Part shown: one piece after another, positions 28,509 to 38,188 of the stretch
Layout of the letters: each line of letters begins with the position of its first letter
Numbering within the stretch: position 1 is the first letter of the stretch
Assembly (NCBI RefSeq): GCF_051200825.1
Contig: NZ_CP195158.1
Coordinates: forward strand, 3,100,001-3,164,000
Direction of reading: 5' to 3'
Source: Formosa sp030427735
GTDB lineage: Bacteria > Bacteroidota > Bacteroidia > Flavobacteriales > Flavobacteriaceae
DNA length: 64,000 nucleotides
Translations under genes and position numbers: made by a program
Notes under the pieces: generated by a model
Told to the model about the DNA's origin: nothing
Database searches by the model: none
The model's input: the letters and a program-made list of their open reading frames with translations, nothing else

Positions 28509-28572
28509 TTAGTTAAGGAGATGTCTATTCATTTTAGTTAATTACGCGCACTATTGTAAATAAATTAAAAAT

Positions 28573-29805
28573 TTATAATTTGTTAGCCTCTAGATCTTCT
28601 ACGTATTTTTGAATAACTCCCTGCCAACTATACCTATCTTTCATTAATCGTCTTCCATTTTTTCTGATCTTTAATAATTGCTCCTTATCATCAAAATGTT
28701 TTAGGATGTTTAAAAAATCTACATCAGAATTAAATTCAAAAAAGTGTTCCCCATCTATAGCATCTATACCTTCTATTCCTTTAGCTGTACTCAGTACCAA
28801 TTTCCCATAAGACATCGCTTCTAATATTTTAAGTCTAGTTCCGCTACCTTCTAAAAGAGGCACAACCACTACATCGTATTTTTTATATTCAGCTTCAATA
28901 TCTTCTACTTCTCCAACCAACCGAATATTATTAAAAGGTTTTATAAATTTGAAATCATTTAAATTTGGAGATTTACCAACTATGGTTAATGTATATGCTT
29001 TGGGTAAAGCACCAAAAATATTTTCTACAAACCATTGTAATCCGTTAACATTTGGAAAATAATTTAAAGTACCTACAAACAAAATATTCTTGTAATCCTC
29101 TTTGACGTCTTGAAAAGTCCTAGACTCGATATCTGACCCATTAGGAATTTCAAAAAACCTCACATTAGTCTTCGGATTGGCGTTTTTAAATTTAACCTCA
29201 TCAGCTTTACTACATACCCAAATTTCTGAAAAATAGGCATCAATGTTATGCTCATAACGTTGCAAAACGTTTAACTCATTTTCGTTTTTTAACAGTTCTG
29301 AATCGGTAGTTTCTGCATTATTACGTTTATTATCTATACTCATTTGCGCCAACTCCGAGTCAAAATTATGCGCATTAAGAATCTTATTCTTAAAAAGACC
29401 ATTAACATTTTGGACCACAGCTAAAGTATCAAACACAATCGTGTCCAAATTTGTACACTTTGGATTGTGTTTAATTTCTTGCAATTGTTTTTTTAACAAA
29501 TAGGTTTCTAAGTTTGATTGGTGCAAAGCTGTTTCAGATTCATATTTTTTAAGAATGTTATTTAACATTTTAAAACCTTGAAAAACAAATCTATTTTGAA
29601 TAAGTGTTTTTTTTGCTCTAACTGCTTTGCTTACTATAAAATTAGCATCAACATCAAGATTGTTACTATTGCTATATGGAGACAAAACATGTAAATCGAA
29701 ATGTTTGGATAATTCCTTAATCAAAAAATAAGTGCGTTGTTGTCCTCCATTGCCATCTTTCCTAAAATGAAGATTTGTTACAAACAACATAGGTGTTTTT
29801 AACAT
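28573..29805 (-). CDS. Glycosyltransferase family 4
   Basis: 410 residues, GT-B fold. N-terminal PMLFVTNLHFRKDGNGGQQR with the glycine-rich donor loop, and a C-terminal domain with NILFVGTLNYFPNVNGLQWF, YTLTIVGKSPNLNDF, VVVPLLEGSGTRLKILEAMS and LVLSTAKGIEGI. The E-G-S-G-T-R-x-K motif is typical of the GT4 branch found in sugar-rich surface polymer loci. Its ATG lies inside the 3' end of the pyruvyltransferase gene upstream (7-bp overlap). Confidence 0.9.
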   Translation of the reverse strand: MLKTPMLFVTNLHFRKDGNGGQQRTYFLIKELSKHFDLHVLSPYSNSNNLDVDANFIVSKAVRAKKTLIQNRFVFQGFKMLNNILKKYESETALHQSNLETYLLKKQLQEIKHNPKCTNLDTIVFDTLAVVQNVNGLFKNKILNAHNFDSELAQMSIDNKRNNAETTDSELLKNENELNVLQRYEHNIDAYFSEIWVCSKADEVKFKNANPKTNVRFFEIPNGSDIESRTFQDVKEDYKNILFVGTLNYFPNVNGLQWFVENIFGALPKAYTLTIVGKSPNLNDFKFIKPFNNIRLVGEVEDIEAEYKKYDVVVVPLLEGSGTRLKILEAMSYGKLVLSTAKGIEGIDAIDGEHFFEFNSDVDFLNILKHFDDKEQLLKIRKNGRRLMKDRYSWQGVIQKYVEDLEANKL

Positions 29806-30827
29806 AGAATATATGTTTTATAAATCTGCTCTAAAAGTGTATTAATTTCACTTTGATTCTTGTCACTTTTGGATACCAACATTTCAACAATACGCGTCCT
29901 ATTACTTTGCAATGCTTTTATTTTGTTTGGTAGTTTTTTAAAATCATTTACATTCACACAAAACTCCAGCATTCCCAAATCGGCCAAATAGTTATCAATT
30001 TTATTCGCATAACTCACAGCAATAAAAGGAACTCCCATTTGAGTAGCAAATATCAAAGAATGTAAACGCATGCCTATAAGATAATCGCTATTTCTCAGGT
30101 CATTAATATTAAATTCTAATTCCTCATTAAAATTTAAATAATCTCGAAATAATAAATTATCTCCATTTTTCGAATTAATGTGTAAAGGGAATGGTGTTAT
30201 ACGTTTTGTGGTACTAATTTTAACTAAATTCAAAAACTTTTTTATATCCCACAATCCTAAAACAGAAGATAAAAAAGGTAATTTATGATTTAATTTATTA
30301 AATCTGTGGTAATTTCTAGTGTACTGTTTAAATATGTTAGCTTTCCAAGGCCTTAAAGATAATGCGACAGTGCCTTGCTCTCCTGAATTAGAAGCTTTAG
30401 GGTAAGGATTTAAGAAGGTTAAATCTGGAGCTAAAAAGAGATTGCCATCCATATAATTATTGAAAATATCAACACTAAATTTATCTCTTACCACAACAAA
30501 TTTAGCATGCTTAGCTATATAGGTTATAAAGTCGATATTATCATTTCCTACACTATCAATACTTACACCAATAAACCCCCATGGAATAGTTACCCTTTCC
30601 ATTAAATCAACAACTCTATTAGTGTTTCTAAGAATTAATCCTCCTCCTCCTACTAGCAAAAAATCGCAGGTATTAATATCATGTATTTTAGTTTCTAGTT
30701 CTTCCCATGCTATAAATACCGCTACATCAGTTACTCCTAATGCTTTCAATTTTCCACTTAAACATTCTAAAATTCTATCGTCACCTGCATTATTCTGGTA
30801 ATACCAACCTAAAATTCCAATTTTCAT
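29799..30827 (-). CDS. Polysaccharide pyruvyl transferase family protein (second copy)
   Basis: 342 residues. N-terminal ILGWYYQNNAGDDRILECLS (the N-x-G-D-type motif), then CDFLLVGGGGLILR, and late YLIGMRLHSLIFATQMGVPF, the R-x-H-x-x-I signature. Putative ketal-pyruvate transfer from PEP to a sugar. It shares little sequence with the first copy, so probably a different acceptor. Start codon follows the sulfotransferase stop without a gap (TAAATG). Confidence 0.86.
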   Translation of the reverse strand: MKIGILGWYYQNNAGDDRILECLSGKLKALGVTDVAVFIAWEELETKIHDINTCDFLLVGGGGLILRNTNRVVDLMERVTIPWGFIGVSIDSVGNDNIDFITYIAKHAKFVVVRDKFSVDIFNNYMDGNLFLAPDLTFLNPYPKASNSGEQGTVALSLRPWKANIFKQYTRNYHRFNKLNHKLPFLSSVLGLWDIKKFLNLVKISTTKRITPFPLHINSKNGDNLLFRDYLNFNEELEFNINDLRNSDYLIGMRLHSLIFATQMGVPFIAVSYANKIDNYLADLGMLEFCVNVNDFKKLPNKIKALQSNRTRIVEMLVSKSDKNQSEINTLLEQIYKTYILC

Positions 30828-31592
30828 TTATAAAGTTATTTCATTTTTATAGAAAGTATTAATAAGATATTTATCCATACTTAGCATATATTCTACAAAA
30901 TCATTATCATAAGCTTTCTTATTATAATTCCCTTTATTTTTTTCAGGAACTGAAGACAGAACTTTATGATCTCTAGATGTATGTGTTTTTATATATTGTG
31001 TTAAATCTTCTTGCAAGTGCTCTTGTTTCAAAAAATGAATATTCGGTTTAATAACACCCAATAAGTCTTCTGTTTGTCCTGAGATTAAGCGTTGTGCTGA
31101 ATGTTCAGGATCTTCAGAATAAAATATTAAAAAAAGTCGCGTACTATATCCTAACGTATCTGCATATTGCGGCAATAAGTTAGAAGGTGTTAACTTTGGA
31201 TTATTTAATAACTTCGCATAAGTTAACAGATCTATATTCGGATAATCTGGATATTCTTTTTCGATTGAAGATATCTCCCCTACCGGATTTCTTTTCCACC
31301 ATCCAAAATAATAAGAGGACGTTATTCTTTCTAAAGGATTTCTTACAACTGTTAAAATTGGGCGGTCTTGATACATCTTAGGGATTTGTTTTGCTATCCC
31401 ATGTTGATCCTTATAGTTAGACGACGGGTTACCATATATTTTAGGAAAATATAACTCTTTAAAAACTTCTTGTTTGTAAAAGATACTATTAAATAAGCTA
31501 TCTTCTTTATATAATTGTTTTATACATTCTCGCATATACGAACTACCTGTTTTGGGGTAGTTTAACAAAACAAAATCTTTAGTAACAATCAT
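30828..31592 (-). CDS. Sulfotransferase (copy 4), Sulfotransfer_2-like
   Basis: 254 residues. PAPS loop DFVLLNYPKTGSSYMRECIK near the N-terminus and 3'-phosphate motif PILTVVRNPLERITSSYYFG. It belongs to the branch of short sugar sulfotransferases that lack a membrane anchor. It is in the middle of the locus between the ABC transporter and a pyruvyltransferase. Confidence 0.87.
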   Translation of the reverse strand: MIVTKDFVLLNYPKTGSSYMRECIKQLYKEDSLFNSIFYKQEVFKELYFPKIYGNPSSNYKDQHGIAKQIPKMYQDRPILTVVRNPLERITSSYYFGWWKRNPVGEISSIEKEYPDYPNIDLLTYAKLLNNPKLTPSNLLPQYADTLGYSTRLFLIFYSEDPEHSAQRLISGQTEDLLGVIKPNIHFLKQEHLQEDLTQYIKTHTSRDHKVLSSVPEKNKGNYNKKAYDNDFVEYMLSMDKYLINTFYKNEITL

Positions 31593-31619
31593 TAATTCTT
31601 AAAATAGTTTAAAATATTT

Positions 31620-33350
31620 TTATTTTTTTATTTCCCCATCTTCAATTGTAATAATTCTATTACAGTGTTTTAAAGTACTCAATCTATGCGCTATAATTAT
31701 TAACGTAAGGTTGCCATCACTTAAAGTGTGTATTGAATCTGTAATCTCCTTTTCTGTTTCGGTATCTAGAGCGGATGTGGCTTCATCAAGAAAAAGAATT
31801 TCAGAATCAAAATATAAAGCTCTAGCTATTCCAATCCGTTGTCTTTGTCCTCCAGATAATCGCGTCCCATTTTCGCCAATAATTTCTTTCTCCCCAAACT
31901 CCAAACTATCAACCATACTCCTTAAATTGGCCTTTTCTATAACCGTTTGAAGCTTTTTATTATCTATCTCTTCTTCTTTACAACCAAAAGCTATGTTTTC
32001 GGCAATAGTACCATCTATCAAATAAACCTGTTGCTGCACATAGCCCACTTTTTCGTAGAAAGCCTTCTCGTGACTAATATCCAATACTGTCTGGTCAATA
32101 AGAAAACTACCCTTAGTTGGCGATAAAAATCCCAATAAGATATTCATTAAAGTCGTTTTACCTGCTCCAGATGGCCCTACTAAACCTATAACCTCTCCCT
32201 TTTTAATAGTCAGGTTAATATTCTTTAAAACTGGGGTTTCTGAATTTGGGTAACTAAATTCTACTTGTTCTAACCTTAAATGTTGATTAAAAGCTATAGG
32301 ATATTGTTTTGGTTCTTCAAGTAATCTGGCCTCGGTTTTTAAAGGAGATAGCACCTCAAAAATCCAATTAGACCTATTTAGTCCATTAATTGCGACCATC
32401 ATACGATTTATAGATGGCATAATACGATATCCTGCAACAGCAAATAAACCCAATAATTTTAAAAGTTCTACTTTAGATGGAAAGTAATAAATACCAAAAG
32501 AAATCATAATAGCTACTGCTAGCATAATTGAAGTTTCAATTACTCGAGTAGGAACCAAGTTATAAATATTAGTTTTAACACTTACATCTACTAAATCGTC
32601 TAAATTCTCTTCAATTTTATCTCTAAACTCTTGTTCTGCCCCCATTATTTTCACATCGACAAAACCAAATATACTTTGAAACATGTTTTTACCCACCAAG
32701 GGAGTAACCTTTTGAGTAACATTACCTAGCTCATGCGATTTTTTTCTAACCCAACTATAAAATATTAAAAATGGAGGCAGTACAGTACAAGCTAGCAACA
32801 ATAAAATTTTAAAATTGTAAATTGCTATAAATACAACTATAAATACTAAAACTATAACTTCGTTTAAAAAATTCAATGCGCCTAACACCTGTAATTGTGC
32901 AAATTGTGTTGTTGCTACACGAACATTTCTCATTACAACATTAGAGTTTGTAGTTTTAAAAAAAGAAAAGCCTTTTTTATAATAAATTTGATGCATCTTT
33001 AAGGCAAAATCTTTTGATAAACCAAGTGCAAATTTAGAATTATGCTTGACTATTAATAAACCTATTAAGTTTTTACCTAATATTACTAAAAATAAGCCAA
33101 TAGCCAGAATAACTACTAATTGGTTCTCATTTGTTAAATGTAGTGTATCATAAATCCCTTTTAGATAAGGATTTTTTCCTATACCATCATCTTCCAGCAA
33201 AACAGAAAAAACAGGTAATAAAGCACCGAGTCCAAGTAAATCTAAAAATGAACTTAAAAACAGTAAACATCCTACAATAATTAATTTCATCCTATCTTTT
33301 GAAGGAAGTATTTCTATTACAAAACGAATTGTTTTATAAACTATTTTCAT
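31620..33350 (-). CDS. ABC transporter, fused permease/ATPase (PglK/MsbA-like flippase candidate)
   Basis: 576 residues. Six membrane helices in the N-terminal half (ABC type 1 exporter fold), then a complete nucleotide-binding domain: Walker A GLVGPSGAGKTTLMNILLGF, Q-loop YVQQQVYL, signature LSGGQRQRIGIARAL, Walker B EILFLDEATSALD and H-loop IIAHRLSTL. Works as a homodimer in the inner membrane. No Wzx flippase gene is seen in the locus, so this protein is the best candidate for flipping the lipid-linked repeat unit, as PglK does in Campylobacter. Lipid A export (MsbA role) is an alternative. Confidence 0.9.
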   Translation of the reverse strand: MKIVYKTIRFVIEILPSKDRMKLIIVGCLLFLSSFLDLLGLGALLPVFSVLLEDDGIGKNPYLKGIYDTLHLTNENQLVVILAIGLFLVILGKNLIGLLIVKHNSKFALGLSKDFALKMHQIYYKKGFSFFKTTNSNVVMRNVRVATTQFAQLQVLGALNFLNEVIVLVFIVVFIAIYNFKILLLLACTVLPPFLIFYSWVRKKSHELGNVTQKVTPLVGKNMFQSIFGFVDVKIMGAEQEFRDKIEENLDDLVDVSVKTNIYNLVPTRVIETSIMLAVAIMISFGIYYFPSKVELLKLLGLFAVAGYRIMPSINRMMVAINGLNRSNWIFEVLSPLKTEARLLEEPKQYPIAFNQHLRLEQVEFSYPNSETPVLKNINLTIKKGEVIGLVGPSGAGKTTLMNILLGFLSPTKGSFLIDQTVLDISHEKAFYEKVGYVQQQVYLIDGTIAENIAFGCKEEEIDNKKLQTVIEKANLRSMVDSLEFGEKEIIGENGTRLSGGQRQRIGIARALYFDSEILFLDEATSALDTETEKEITDSIHTLSDGNLTLIIIAHRLSTLKHCNRIITIEDGEIKK

Positions 33351-33355
33351 GCATT

Positions 33356-34402
33356 TTAATTTTTATAAAATGTTTTATACCAATCTACAAAAGCTTTAAC
33401 ACCAGCTTTGACATCGGTTTTAGGTTTGTATTTATATTGTTGTTCTAAAGCTGAGGTATCGGCATACGTTTGTTTAACATCGCCTGGCTGCATAGGGAGC
33501 ATATCTTTAATGGCAGTTTTCCCTAAAGCCTCCTCTACAGCTTCAATATAATCTAGTAATTGTACAGGCTGGCTATTGCCAATGTTATAAAGTTTGTATA
33601 ATCTCGATGCCTCCGAAGGCTGTAATAACGTAGCAACTACTCCCGAAACAATATCGTCTATATAAGTAAAATCACGAGATAAATCACCGTTATTAAATAC
33701 CTTGATTGGTCTATCGTTAATAATTGCATCTGTAAATAAAAACATAGCCATATCGGGTCTGCCCCAAGGCCCATACACCGTAAAGAATCGTAAGCCTATG
33801 GTCTCAAAACCATACAAATGACTATAAGTATGTGCCATCAACTCATTAGCCTTTTTTGTGGCCGCATATAAGCTAATAGGGTAATCTACATTAGCTGTTT
33901 CTTTAAACGGAACCGCATCGCTATTACCATAAACACTAGAGCTACTGGCATAAACCAAGCGCTTGATATGATGATTTCGGCAACCTTCTAAGATATTTAA
34001 AAAACCAATCAGGTTACTATCGGCATAAGCATTAGGATTTTGTAATGAATAACGCACACCTGCCTGCGCGGCTAAATTGCAAACAGAATCAAACTTGAAA
34101 TCTTGAAACAACTGCGCCATAGCTTCACGATCTTCCAAATTCATTTTAATGAATTGCATACGATCGCCAAAAGTTTCGCTTGAAGTAGCATGTAAATCCT
34201 GCTCAGCTTCAGTTCTTAAAACACCTAATTCTGTTAAACGCGCATATTTTAAATTGATGTCGTAATAATCATTAATATTGTCGATACCGATAATACAATG
34301 TCCTAAATTCAAAAGCGATTTTGCAACATGAAAACCAATGAAGCCTGCGACTCCCGTTACAAGTATCGTTTTTATTTCAGTTTTATCATTTTGTTGTTCC
34401 AT
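33356..34402 (-). CDS. UDP-glucuronate 4-epimerase (LpsL/CapI type)
   Basis: 348 residues, extended SDR. N-terminal ILVTGVAGFIGFHVAKSL with the NAD-binding glycines, IGIDNINDYYD, the ASSSSVYG serine site, the YAATKKANEL catalytic Y-x-x-x-K, and LRFFTVYGPWGRPDMAMFLF, which is the signature of the glucuronate 4-epimerases. It converts UDP-glucuronate to UDP-galacturonate. It acts downstream of Ugd, encoded by the gene just upstream. Confidence 0.9.
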   Translation of the reverse strand: MEQQNDKTEIKTILVTGVAGFIGFHVAKSLLNLGHCIIGIDNINDYYDINLKYARLTELGVLRTEAEQDLHATSSETFGDRMQFIKMNLEDREAMAQLFQDFKFDSVCNLAAQAGVRYSLQNPNAYADSNLIGFLNILEGCRNHHIKRLVYASSSSVYGNSDAVPFKETANVDYPISLYAATKKANELMAHTYSHLYGFETIGLRFFTVYGPWGRPDMAMFLFTDAIINDRPIKVFNNGDLSRDFTYIDDIVSGVVATLLQPSEASRLYKLYNIGNSQPVQLLDYIEAVEEALGKTAIKDMLPMQPGDVKQTYADTSALEQQYKYKPKTDVKAGVKAFVDWYKTFYKN

Positions 34403-34544
34403 AATATAATGGTTATAAGGTTATGCTGTTATACCTTTATATAACTTAGACTATTAGAAATCACACTGTGTCTTCGATTCACTATTCAACCACAATTCAC
34501 GGCATCACAGCATCACTGCGTCACCACTTCACTGAGTAACCGAT

Positions 34545-35936
34545 TTACTGCCCAATTACATAAACCTGAAAACCAACCTGTTCCAATGCGGATTTATCTA
34601 ATAAGCTTCTACCATCAAATACAAATGCTGGCTTGTGCATGTTATCGTAAATGCGTTGCCAATCGTACGTTTTAAATTCATCCCATTCGGTTAACACAGC
34701 TATGGCGTGAGCACCTTCTAAAGCTTTGTACGGATCGTTCTCAACGGTTAAAGCATTTTGATTCGCTTCTGAAGATCTAGTTTGCAAGTAATCTAAGTCA
34801 CTGTACATTTGCTGATCTGTTACCTTAGGATCGTATACCACAACATTAGCTTGTTCATCGATTAATTTATCAGCCACATAAATAGCAGCCGATTCACGGG
34901 TATCGTTTGTGTCTTTTTTGAAAGCCCATCCTAAGAAAGCCAATTTTTTACCAGAAACCGTGTTATACATGGTTCTCACCATATTCGCTGCAAAGCGATG
35001 CTTTTGATGATCGTTCATAATAATCACTTGTTCCCAATAATCGGCAACAGCATCTAATCCATAAGATTTAGCGATATACACTAAGTTTAAAATATCTTTC
35101 TGGAAACAAGATCCGCCAAAACCAACGGATGCTTTTAAAAACTTAGGTCCAATACGACTGTCTTTACCAATAGCATTCGCCACTTCGTCTACGTTAGCAC
35201 CAGTAACTTCACATAATTCCGACAACGCATTTATAGAAGACACACGTTGCGCTAAAAAGGCGTTCGCAGTTAATTTAGATAACTCCGATGACCATAGGTT
35301 AGTAGTTATAATTTGAGCTTTAGGCACCCAACTTGCATAAACATCTACTAATGCCTGAATGGCTTCTAAACCTTCAGGAGTTTGTTCTCCACCAATCAAC
35401 ACACGATCTGGAGCTTGTAAATCTTCTACCGCTGTACCTTCAGCTAAAAACTCAGGATTTGATAATATTTGATATTTAACACCATTTCCTGTATTATCTA
35501 AAATGTTTTTAACTGCTTCTGCAGTTCTTACCGGGAGTGTCGATTTTTCTACAATGATTTTATCGCTTTTGGATACTCTAGCGATCTGACGCGCGCACAA
35601 CTCGATATATTTTAAATCGGCAGCCATGCCTTTACCTACTCCATACGTTTTTGTAGGCGTATTTACCGATATAAAAATCATATCTGCGGCATCTATAGCG
35701 GCATCTACAGCTGTACTAAAAAACAAATTTCTACCACGTGATTCGCCTACTACAGCATCTAAACCTGGTTCATAAACTGGCAGGTTATCTAAATTATCGT
35801 CGTTCCATGCAGCAATTCGCTTTTCGTTTAAATCGACTACAGTTACGTTAATGTTCGGATTTTTTTGTGCGATAACAGCCATAGTTGGACCTCCAACATA
35901 ACCTGCACCGATACAACAAATATTTTTTACTTTCAT
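34545..35936 (-). CDS. ugd: UDP-glucose 6-dehydrogenase (animal-like subgroup)
   Basis: 463 residues. N-terminal CCIGAGYVGGPTMAVIAQKN (NAD site), FISVNTPTKTYGVGKGMAAD, EKSTLPVRTA, the catalytic cysteine motif GFGGSCFQKDILNLVYI, and the C-terminal FLGWAFKKDTNDTRESAAI and VFDGRSLLD. These features match the subgroup that includes the animal enzyme rather than the compact E. coli type. It oxidises UDP-glucose twice to UDP-glucuronate, feeding the 4-epimerase and the decarboxylase of the locus. Confidence 0.95.
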   Translation of the reverse strand: MKVKNICCIGAGYVGGPTMAVIAQKNPNINVTVVDLNEKRIAAWNDDNLDNLPVYEPGLDAVVGESRGRNLFFSTAVDAAIDAADMIFISVNTPTKTYGVGKGMAADLKYIELCARQIARVSKSDKIIVEKSTLPVRTAEAVKNILDNTGNGVKYQILSNPEFLAEGTAVEDLQAPDRVLIGGEQTPEGLEAIQALVDVYASWVPKAQIITTNLWSSELSKLTANAFLAQRVSSINALSELCEVTGANVDEVANAIGKDSRIGPKFLKASVGFGGSCFQKDILNLVYIAKSYGLDAVADYWEQVIIMNDHQKHRFAANMVRTMYNTVSGKKLAFLGWAFKKDTNDTRESAAIYVADKLIDEQANVVVYDPKVTDQQMYSDLDYLQTRSSEANQNALTVENDPYKALEGAHAIAVLTEWDEFKTYDWQRIYDNMHKPAFVFDGRSLLDKSALEQVGFQVYVIGQ

Positions 35937-35942
35937 GTGGAT

Positions 35943-36899
35943 TTATTTAGACAATTTTACTTGTTTTATTGTGGTTTGATGTTCTAAAAACCAAGTATAT
36001 GTTTTTTGTATACCTGCTAATAAATCTGTTTTGTAAGACCATCCTGCTGATTTAAGTTTCGATACGTCCATCAATTTTCTTGGTGTACCATCTGGTTTTT
36101 CAGCATCCCAGATAATCTCCCCTTCATGGCCAGTTACACTTTGAATAGTCTCAGCCAATTGCTTAATTGTAACATCGGTTCCCGTACCTACGTTATATAA
36201 ATGTTCTGGAAGTACATTATTTACAGCAAATACTACAGCTTCGGCCATATCATCTACATATAAAAATTCGCGCATAGGTGTGCCACTTCCCCATAAGGTT
36301 ACTGGCGCATTACCATGTTCTTTGGCTTCATGAAACTTACGAATCATGGCTGGTAGCACATGGGAAGTTTCTAAATCGAAATTATCGTGTGTGCCGTATA
36401 AATTTGTAGGCATCAAACTCACAAAATCTTTCTGGTATTGCTTTCTAATCGCTTCGCAAGCCTTAACACCTGTTATTTTTGCAATAGCATACCACTCGTT
36501 GGTAGGTTCTAAACTATCGGTTAATAAATAGGCTTCTTTTAAAGGTTGCGGCGCTAATTTTGGATATATACAGGAGCTACCTAGAAAAATAAACTTTTTG
36601 ACATCCAATTTATGAGCAGCATCAATAAGGTTATTTTGAATCTGTAAATTCTCCATTAAAAACTGATACGGATAATTGTTATTTGCTAAAATACCACCAA
36701 CACGTGCAGCAGCATCGATAACAACATCGGGTTGTTTGTCTATAATGAATTGATTTACAGCTTTCTGGTCACGTAAATCCAATTCCGAACTTGTACGCCC
36801 TATAAGATTTGTAAATCCATCGGCCTCTAAAGCTCGCCAAACAGCTGAACCAACCATACCACGATGGCCTGCTATATATATTTTTGAAGTCTTGTCCAT
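35943..36899 (-). CDS. fcl: GDP-L-fucose synthase
   Basis: 318 residues from ATG 36899 (MDKTSKIYIAGHRGMVGSAV); an upstream TTG extension is less likely because it would overlap gmd. SDR fold with the NADP motif AGHRGMVGSAV, FLGSSCIYPKLAPQPLKEAY, the catalytic WYAIAKITGVK (Y-x-x-x-K) and MPTNLYGTHDNFD. It performs the 3,5-epimerisation and 4-reduction that turn GDP-4-keto-6-deoxymannose into GDP-L-fucose. Gmd, encoded 22 bp upstream, makes its substrate. Confidence 0.95.
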   Translation of the reverse strand: MDKTSKIYIAGHRGMVGSAVWRALEADGFTNLIGRTSSELDLRDQKAVNQFIIDKQPDVVIDAAARVGGILANNNYPYQFLMENLQIQNNLIDAAHKLDVKKFIFLGSSCIYPKLAPQPLKEAYLLTDSLEPTNEWYAIAKITGVKACEAIRKQYQKDFVSLMPTNLYGTHDNFDLETSHVLPAMIRKFHEAKEHGNAPVTLWGSGTPMREFLYVDDMAEAVVFAVNNVLPEHLYNVGTGTDVTIKQLAETIQSVTGHEGEIIWDAEKPDGTPRKLMDVSKLKSAGWSYKTDLLAGIQKTYTWFLEHQTTIKQVKLSK

Positions 36900-36921
36900 A
36901 AATATTGATTTAGATTTTAAA

Positions 36922-38040
36922 TTATTCAAAATAATTTAAAATCTCGTAACCTCCATCCTTAAGATATTGGTCTTTCTGCATCAGCTTTACATCACTCTTC
37001 ATCATATCCTTCACTAAGTCTTGCAGTTCAAACTCTGGTATCCATCCTAGTTTTGTATTAGCTTTAGTGGCATCTCCAATTAATAAATCAACCTCTGTAG
37101 GTCTGAAATATTTAGGATCAACCGCTAGAACTTCTTTCCCAATTTCTAATTGATATTCAGGATTGTCACAAGATGCTACATAAGCTTTCTCTTCGACTCC
37201 TTCACCTTTAAATTCTAAAGTGATTCCAACTTCGGAAAATGCCATGCGTACAAAATCTCTAACTGGAGTCGTTTTACCAGTAGCAATTACCCAATCTTCG
37301 GCTTCATCGGCTTGAAGAATCATCCACATCATACGCACATAATCTTTAGCATGTCCCCAATCGCGTTGCGCATCTAAATTTCCTAAATAAAATTTATCCT
37401 GTAATCCTAAAGCAATACGAGACACAGCTCTTGTAATTTTACGGGTTACAAATGTTTCTCCTCGAATTGGTGATTCGTGATTAAATAGAATACCATTACA
37501 CGCATACATGCCATAAGCTTCACGATAATTTACGGTAATCCAATACGCATACATTTTGGCAACCGCATACGGACTACGCGGGTAAAACGGCGTGGTTTCA
37601 GACTGTGGTACTTCTTGTACTTTTCCATACAACTCTGATGTTGATGCCTGATAAATTCTCGTTTTCTTTTCCAGTCCTAATAATCGTACTGCATCTAAAA
37701 TACGAAGTGTCCCCAAACCATCGGCATTACCAGTATATTCTGGCACTTCGAAAGACACATGTACGTGACTCATAGCCGCCAAATTATAAATCTCATCTGG
37801 CTGAATTTCTTGAATCAAACGAATTAAATTCGTACTATCAGTCATATCGCCATAATGTAAAAAGAAATTACGTTCATCGACATGCGGATCCTGATACAAG
37901 TGATCGATACGATCGGTATTAAATAATGAAGAACGACGTTTTAAACCGTGTACCTGATATCCCTTTTTCAATAAAAACTCACTCAAGTAAGCTCCATCTT
38001 GTCCTGTTACGCCTGTAATTAACGCTACTTTTTGTTTCAT
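36922..38040 (-). CDS. gmd: GDP-mannose 4,6-dehydratase
   Basis: 372 residues, SDR. N-terminal LITGVTGQDGAYLSEFLLKK, HGLKRRSSLFNTDRIDHLY, the catalytic ASTSELYGKVQE and SPYAVAKMYAYW (Y-x-x-x-K), then GILFNHESPIRGETFVTRKI and YLGNLDAQRDWGHAKDYV. All are hallmarks of Gmd. It makes GDP-4-keto-6-deoxy-D-mannose, the precursor of GDP-fucose. Confidence 0.97.
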   Translation of the reverse strand: MKQKVALITGVTGQDGAYLSEFLLKKGYQVHGLKRRSSLFNTDRIDHLYQDPHVDERNFFLHYGDMTDSTNLIRLIQEIQPDEIYNLAAMSHVHVSFEVPEYTGNADGLGTLRILDAVRLLGLEKKTRIYQASTSELYGKVQEVPQSETTPFYPRSPYAVAKMYAYWITVNYREAYGMYACNGILFNHESPIRGETFVTRKITRAVSRIALGLQDKFYLGNLDAQRDWGHAKDYVRMMWMILQADEAEDWVIATGKTTPVRDFVRMAFSEVGITLEFKGEGVEEKAYVASCDNPEYQLEIGKEVLAVDPKYFRPTEVDLLIGDATKANTKLGWIPEFELQDLVKDMMKSDVKLMQKDQYLKDGGYEILNYFE

Positions 38041-38188
38041 TAGACTGATAAAATTTAAATCACCTTTTGGTGTAATTTCTAATATTTTTTCACAGAGGTC
38101 ACGTTTCCATTCTGGTGCGACCTATGTTATTTGATTTTTTAATGTTCTGACAAGAATTAAATAAATCTATTTATAATTAGTATTATTT

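Noticed and set aside
34403..34544. TCAC-rich stretch upstream of the 4-epimerase gene
   Set aside because: Looks like low-complexity drift; no regular period, stem or promoter box.
38097..38122. Hairpin between gmd and the HexNAc dehydrogenase gene
   Set aside because: Short stem (GGTCAC / GTGCGACC) with mismatch and no T-run on the coding strand.
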